DNA of 64,000 nt, from contig JAFGND010000035.1 of NCBI GenBank assembly GCA_016927185.1, positions 1 to 64,000 of the forward strand, given 5' to 3'. Shown one piece after another: positions 61,324 through 64,000 of this stretch; within the stretch, counting starts at the first letter, position 1; each line of letters starts with the position of its first letter. Source of the stretch: Candidatus Coatesiibacteriota bacterium. GTDB lineage: Bacteria; JAFGND01. The notes under the pieces are model-generated. The model was not told the origin of the DNA, searched no databases, and saw nothing but the letters and a program-made list of their open reading frames with translations. The position numbers and the translations under genes are program-made.

Positions 61324-61377
61324 AAAAGAGGACTCTATAGCAAGGCAACACAGAATTGACCTTTGAACAGGAATGGA

Positions 61378-62280
61378 ATGCGTGCAGTAAAAGACATTCT
61401 TTTATACTACTGTCCCAGGATAGATACAGCACTTAATGAGATATTAGCTATTCCTCCTTCTGAGGAGTTGAATTATCTATATGAGAGCATGAAATATAGT
61501 GTTATGGCTGGTGGAAAGAGGCTGAGACCTATTTTATCGCTTTTATCATATCTAAGCTTAAACAAAAAAGAAGAAGAGAAATATATACCACTTCTTTGCA
61601 GTCTTGAATTAGCTCATACTTATTCCCTGATACATGATGATCTTCCATCAATGGATAATGATGATTTAAGGCGTGGAAAAGCAACTAATCATAAGGTATT
61701 TGGAGAAGGCAATGCAATTCTGGCTGGTGATGGGCTGTTAACTCTTGCATTCGAGAATATTGTAAGAAGTGGATGGAAAGCCGGATTAAAAGACAGATGT
61801 ATATTGAATATTATTATATGTTTTTCTGAAGCAATTGGTCCTGATGGTATGGTTGGTGGACAATCAATGGATCTGGCAAGTGAAAACAAAATTATAAATG
61901 ATTTGGATGTTATTAAATCTATACATCTTAACAAAACTGCAAAATTCCTGTCCGCAGCCTCTGTTATAGGAGGCTTGATAGGAGATGCTAATGAAGAACA
62001 ATTGGAAGCTTTGAGAAAATACGGGGAGAAAATTGGTCTAGCTTTTCAAATTATTGATGATATTCTTGATTTAATAGGAGATGAAAAGACTATTGGAAAG
62101 CCAATAAAATCGGACATTAACAAAAACAAAGCAACATATCCTTCAATAGCAGGTTTGGATGAAAGCAGAAAATTGGCATCTATTGAGATTCAACAGGCAA
62201 AACAAGCACTTACTTTACTGCCAGGAGATACTGGTGATTTGGTTTCATTAGCTGATTTCATTTTGGAAAGATCAAAATAA
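61378..62280 (+). CDS. Polyprenyl (farnesyl/geranylgeranyl) diphosphate synthase
   Basis: 300 residues. The first aspartate-rich motif is LIHDDLPSMDNDDLRRGK and the second is FQIIDDILDLIGD. MAGGKRLRPIL binds the IPP side. It condenses IPP with allylic diphosphates to C15-C20 products that feed undecaprenyl phosphate, quinones or prenylated lipids. The short residues before DDxxD (LAHTYSLIHDD) fit an FPP/GGPP enzyme, but chain length is not certain. The ATG at 61378 has AGGA 5 nt upstream; a TTG at 61363 is the alternative. gatE follows after 8 nt. Confidence 0.93.
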   Translation: MRAVKDILLYYCPRIDTALNEILAIPPSEELNYLYESMKYSVMAGGKRLRPILSLLSYLSLNKKEEEKYIPLLCSLELAHTYSLIHDDLPSMDNDDLRRGKATNHKVFGEGNAILAGDGLLTLAFENIVRSGWKAGLKDRCILNIIICFSEAIGPDGMVGGQSMDLASENKIINDLDVIKSIHLNKTAKFLSAASVIGGLIGDANEEQLEALRKYGEKIGLAFQIIDDILDLIGDEKTIGKPIKSDINKNKATYPSIAGLDESRKLASIEIQQAKQALTLLPGDTGDLVSLADFILERSK

Positions 62281-62288
62281 CAGGAGAC

Positions 62289-64000
62289 ATGGTGGAGAAT
62301 ATCAACTATGAGAAAATTGGTTTCCAGGCGGGATTAGAAATTCATCAGCAGTTACTCACAGATTTAAAGCTTTTCTGTCATTGTCCTTCATATATCACGA
62401 ATGAAAAATGTGATGCAGAGATTGTAAGACATATGCGTCCAACTCTTTCAGAATTAGGTGAATATGATGGAACTGCACTAATGGAATTTAAGACAAAAAA
62501 GAGAATAACCTATCAGCTTTACCATAAATATACATGTACATATGAGATGGATGACACACCTCCATTTCTTCTCAATCAACAAGCTCTTGATATTGCATTA
62601 GAAATAGCAGTTTTACTGGGGTGCTCTATAGTGGATGAAATCCATATTATAAGAAAACAATACCTTGATGGATCAATCCCTACCGGATTTCAGAGAACAG
62701 CAATAATAGGAGTTGAAGGCTCAATACCATACAGGAACAAGAATATAAGGATAATACAATTGGGTTTGGAAGAAGATTCATGCAGAGAAGTAAAAGATGT
62801 TGGACATGATATAGTATTCAAGACTGATAGATTGGGAATTCCACTAATAGAAACAGTTACATATCCTGATATGTTGACTCCAAAAGAAGCAGGAGAAGTT
62901 GCTGCTTTAATAGGTGATATTGTAAGAGTGACACAAAAGGTTAGAAGAGGCATTGGAAGTGTCAGACAGGATGTTAATGTCAGTGTTAATGGTGGAACAA
63001 GAGTGGAAATAAAAGGAGTGCCAAGAGTAGGTTTAATTCCTGAATTGACACACAATGAAGCAATAAGACAAGTAAATCTTCTTTCCATTAGAGATAAACT
63101 GCTTTCAACTGGTATTAATTCAATTGCTTTCCAGACATTCAATATCCCTCCAAACTTAAGAAAAGCAAATGGATTTAAGATTTTCTTCAAGGAAGATGAT
63201 TCAGTAAAAGGGATCAAACTTAATGGTTTAAAGGAAACACTTGAGAAGCCCACACAGCCTGGTCTCAGATTCAGGGACGAATTATCTGGAAGAGTAAAAG
63301 TCATAGCTTGCCTTGATAGAAAACCTAATATAATGACTGAAGCAGATCTGAGATCTTATAATATAACCGAGGATGTAATAAAGCAATTGAAGGAACTCAT
63401 GCAAATAAGTGACAGAGATGGTTTTGTAATAATCTGGGGTCCTAAAACTGATGTTGAAACAGGTATAAATGAAATCGTCATTAGATGTGAAGAGTTGCTT
63501 AAAGGCATTCCCAGGGAAACAAGGCAAGCATTGAACAACGGTAATACTGATTTTGAAAGAATTTTACCAGGACCTGACAGGATGTATCCTGATACTGATC
63601 TGCCTCCAACAGTAATAAGCGAAGAAAGACTTAATAGAATTATTACCAATTTACCGGAACTTCCCTGGGCAAGGAGGAAATATCTGAGAGATCTTAGATT
63701 GCCTAATCATATGGTGGATTTACTAGTTTGTTCAATTTGGATGCCAGTTTTCAAAAAAATAGTAGAAGAGCTAGATATTAATCCGATCCTGGTTGGGGTA
63801 GTTATTACTGAAATGCTAAAGAATTTAAAACGAAAAGGTTACGATACTAAAAACATAACCTCTGAAATGCTTTTTAATATTTTTGCATCATATAAGGAAA
63901 AAGCTTTCAGTAAGGAAGCAATCCCGTTAATTCTATTGGAGTTTTGTCAGAAAAATCTGACCTTAAAAACAGTACTTGATAATTTGGGAATACAAATTGT
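62289..64000 (+). CDS. gatE: Glu-tRNA(Gln) amidotransferase subunit E (archaeal type), 3' end outside window
   Basis: 570 codons are in the window with no stop. AGGAG precedes the ATG. The N-terminus YEKIGFQAGLEIHQQL is shared by GatB and GatE. Three features single out GatE: QYLDGSIPTGFQRTAIIG instead of the GatB PDLPKGYQIS motif; an inserted AspRS-like GAD domain (about 315-420, RFRDELSGRVKVIACL to the conserved PxRETRQA-like region); and LPGPDRMYPDTDLPP. The helical YqeY-like tail starts near 460. GatE with GatD converts Glu-tRNA(Gln) to Gln-tRNA(Gln). The family is considered archaeal. gatD could lie just beyond the window. Confidence 0.9.
   Translation, partial: MVENINYEKIGFQAGLEIHQQLLTDLKLFCHCPSYITNEKCDAEIVRHMRPTLSELGEYDGTALMEFKTKKRITYQLYHKYTCTYEMDDTPPFLLNQQALDIALEIAVLLGCSIVDEIHIIRKQYLDGSIPTGFQRTAIIGVEGSIPYRNKNIRIIQLGLEEDSCREVKDVGHDIVFKTDRLGIPLIETVTYPDMLTPKEAGEVAALIGDIVRVTQKVRRGIGSVRQDVNVSVNGGTRVEIKGVPRVGLIPELTHNEAIRQVNLLSIRDKLLSTGINSIAFQTFNIPPNLRKANGFKIFFKEDDSVKGIKLNGLKETLEKPTQPGLRFRDELSGRVKVIACLDRKPNIMTEADLRSYNITEDVIKQLKELMQISDRDGFVIIWGPKTDVETGINEIVIRCEELLKGIPRETRQALNNGNTDFERILPGPDRMYPDTDLPPTVISEERLNRIITNLPELPWARRKYLRDLRLPNHMVDLLVCSIWMPVFKKIVEELDINPILVGVVITEMLKNLKRKGYDTKNITSEMLFNIFASYKEKAFSKEAIPLILLEFCQKNLTLKTVLDNLGIQI

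Noticed and set aside
62690-63304. 204-codon minus-strand frame over gatE
   Set aside because: Antisense to conserved GatE motifs; the plus-strand frame is open to the window edge and has family signatures.
1-64000. tRNA, rRNA, CRISPR array or insertion sequence
   Set aside because: Reading the intergenic gaps gave no cloverleaf, rRNA-like block, regularly spaced repeats, transposase or integrase.

Overview
This window is AT-rich, densely packed bacterial chromosome from a Gram-negative (diderm) organism. The envelope evidence is a lipid A-type acyltransferase homologue, a predicted outer-membrane barrel, a murein endopeptidase and an OmpA peptidoglycan-binding domain. Three secreted proteins end in FlgD/type IX-like C-terminal sorting modules, which points to the FCB side of the bacterial tree (an uncultured Cloacimonadota- or WOR-3-like lineage is my guess; the sequence alone does not fix it). 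Class III ribonucleotide reductase suggests an anaerobic or facultative life. I see no rRNA, tRNA, CRISPR array, insertion sequence or prophage.

Layout. 1-586 is non-coding with GC-rich hairpin repeats. 587-6205 (minus) carries glmS, a small unknown gene, a membrane glycosyltransferase and eukaryote-type NADP isocitrate dehydrogenase. 6387-7874 (plus) is a small regulated cluster: a tiny membrane protein, a DtxR/MntR-like repressor, a secreted tyrosine phosphatase and a second tiny membrane protein. 7934-8830 (minus) is a Tat-exported unknown. 9032-15278 (plus) holds a zinc-finger protein, accA, archease, rtcB, a MepA-like endopeptidase and an orphan histidine kinase. 15271-19673 (minus) is a tightly overlapping run of tatD, two glycosyltransferases, an LpxL-like acyltransferase and tsaB. 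19770-29274 (plus) has a CgeB-like glycosyltransferase, an alkaline-phosphatase-superfamily enzyme, a secreted protein, a DUF1844-GcvT fusion, gcvH, a half-size DMT transporter, a DUF1284 protein and a secreted beta-propeller. lysS (minus) carries a C-terminal HD domain, and ribD is divergent to it. 32571-45821 (mostly minus) includes a VOC-nitroreductase fusion, a HAD phosphatase, a FIST/GAF/degenerate-GGDEF pair, an outer-membrane protein, dnaE, and nrdG with a split nrdD.

46940-53294 is the most system-like locus. Six genes on the plus strand, at least five of them overlapping or almost touching, encode a membrane-anchored NitT/TauT-type solute-binding protein fused to OmpA, its permease, an ATPase with an unusual N-terminal extension, a membrane coiled-coil protein, a UbiA-family prenyltransferase and a radical SAM enzyme. 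It is followed by surface proteins: a papain-fold pseudoenzyme interrupted by TGA, a PEGA protein, and a 1673-residue lipoprotein with alternating Ig-like modules and a WD40 propeller. The window ends in a prenyl synthase and the first 570 codons of a GatE-type tRNA amidotransferase subunit, a family normally found in archaea.

Transcription signals. A CTTGAC[A/T/C] box recurs before most transcription units. In about six cases it lies 35-41 nt before a start codon that lacks a Shine-Dalgarno sequence, suggesting leaderless mRNAs.
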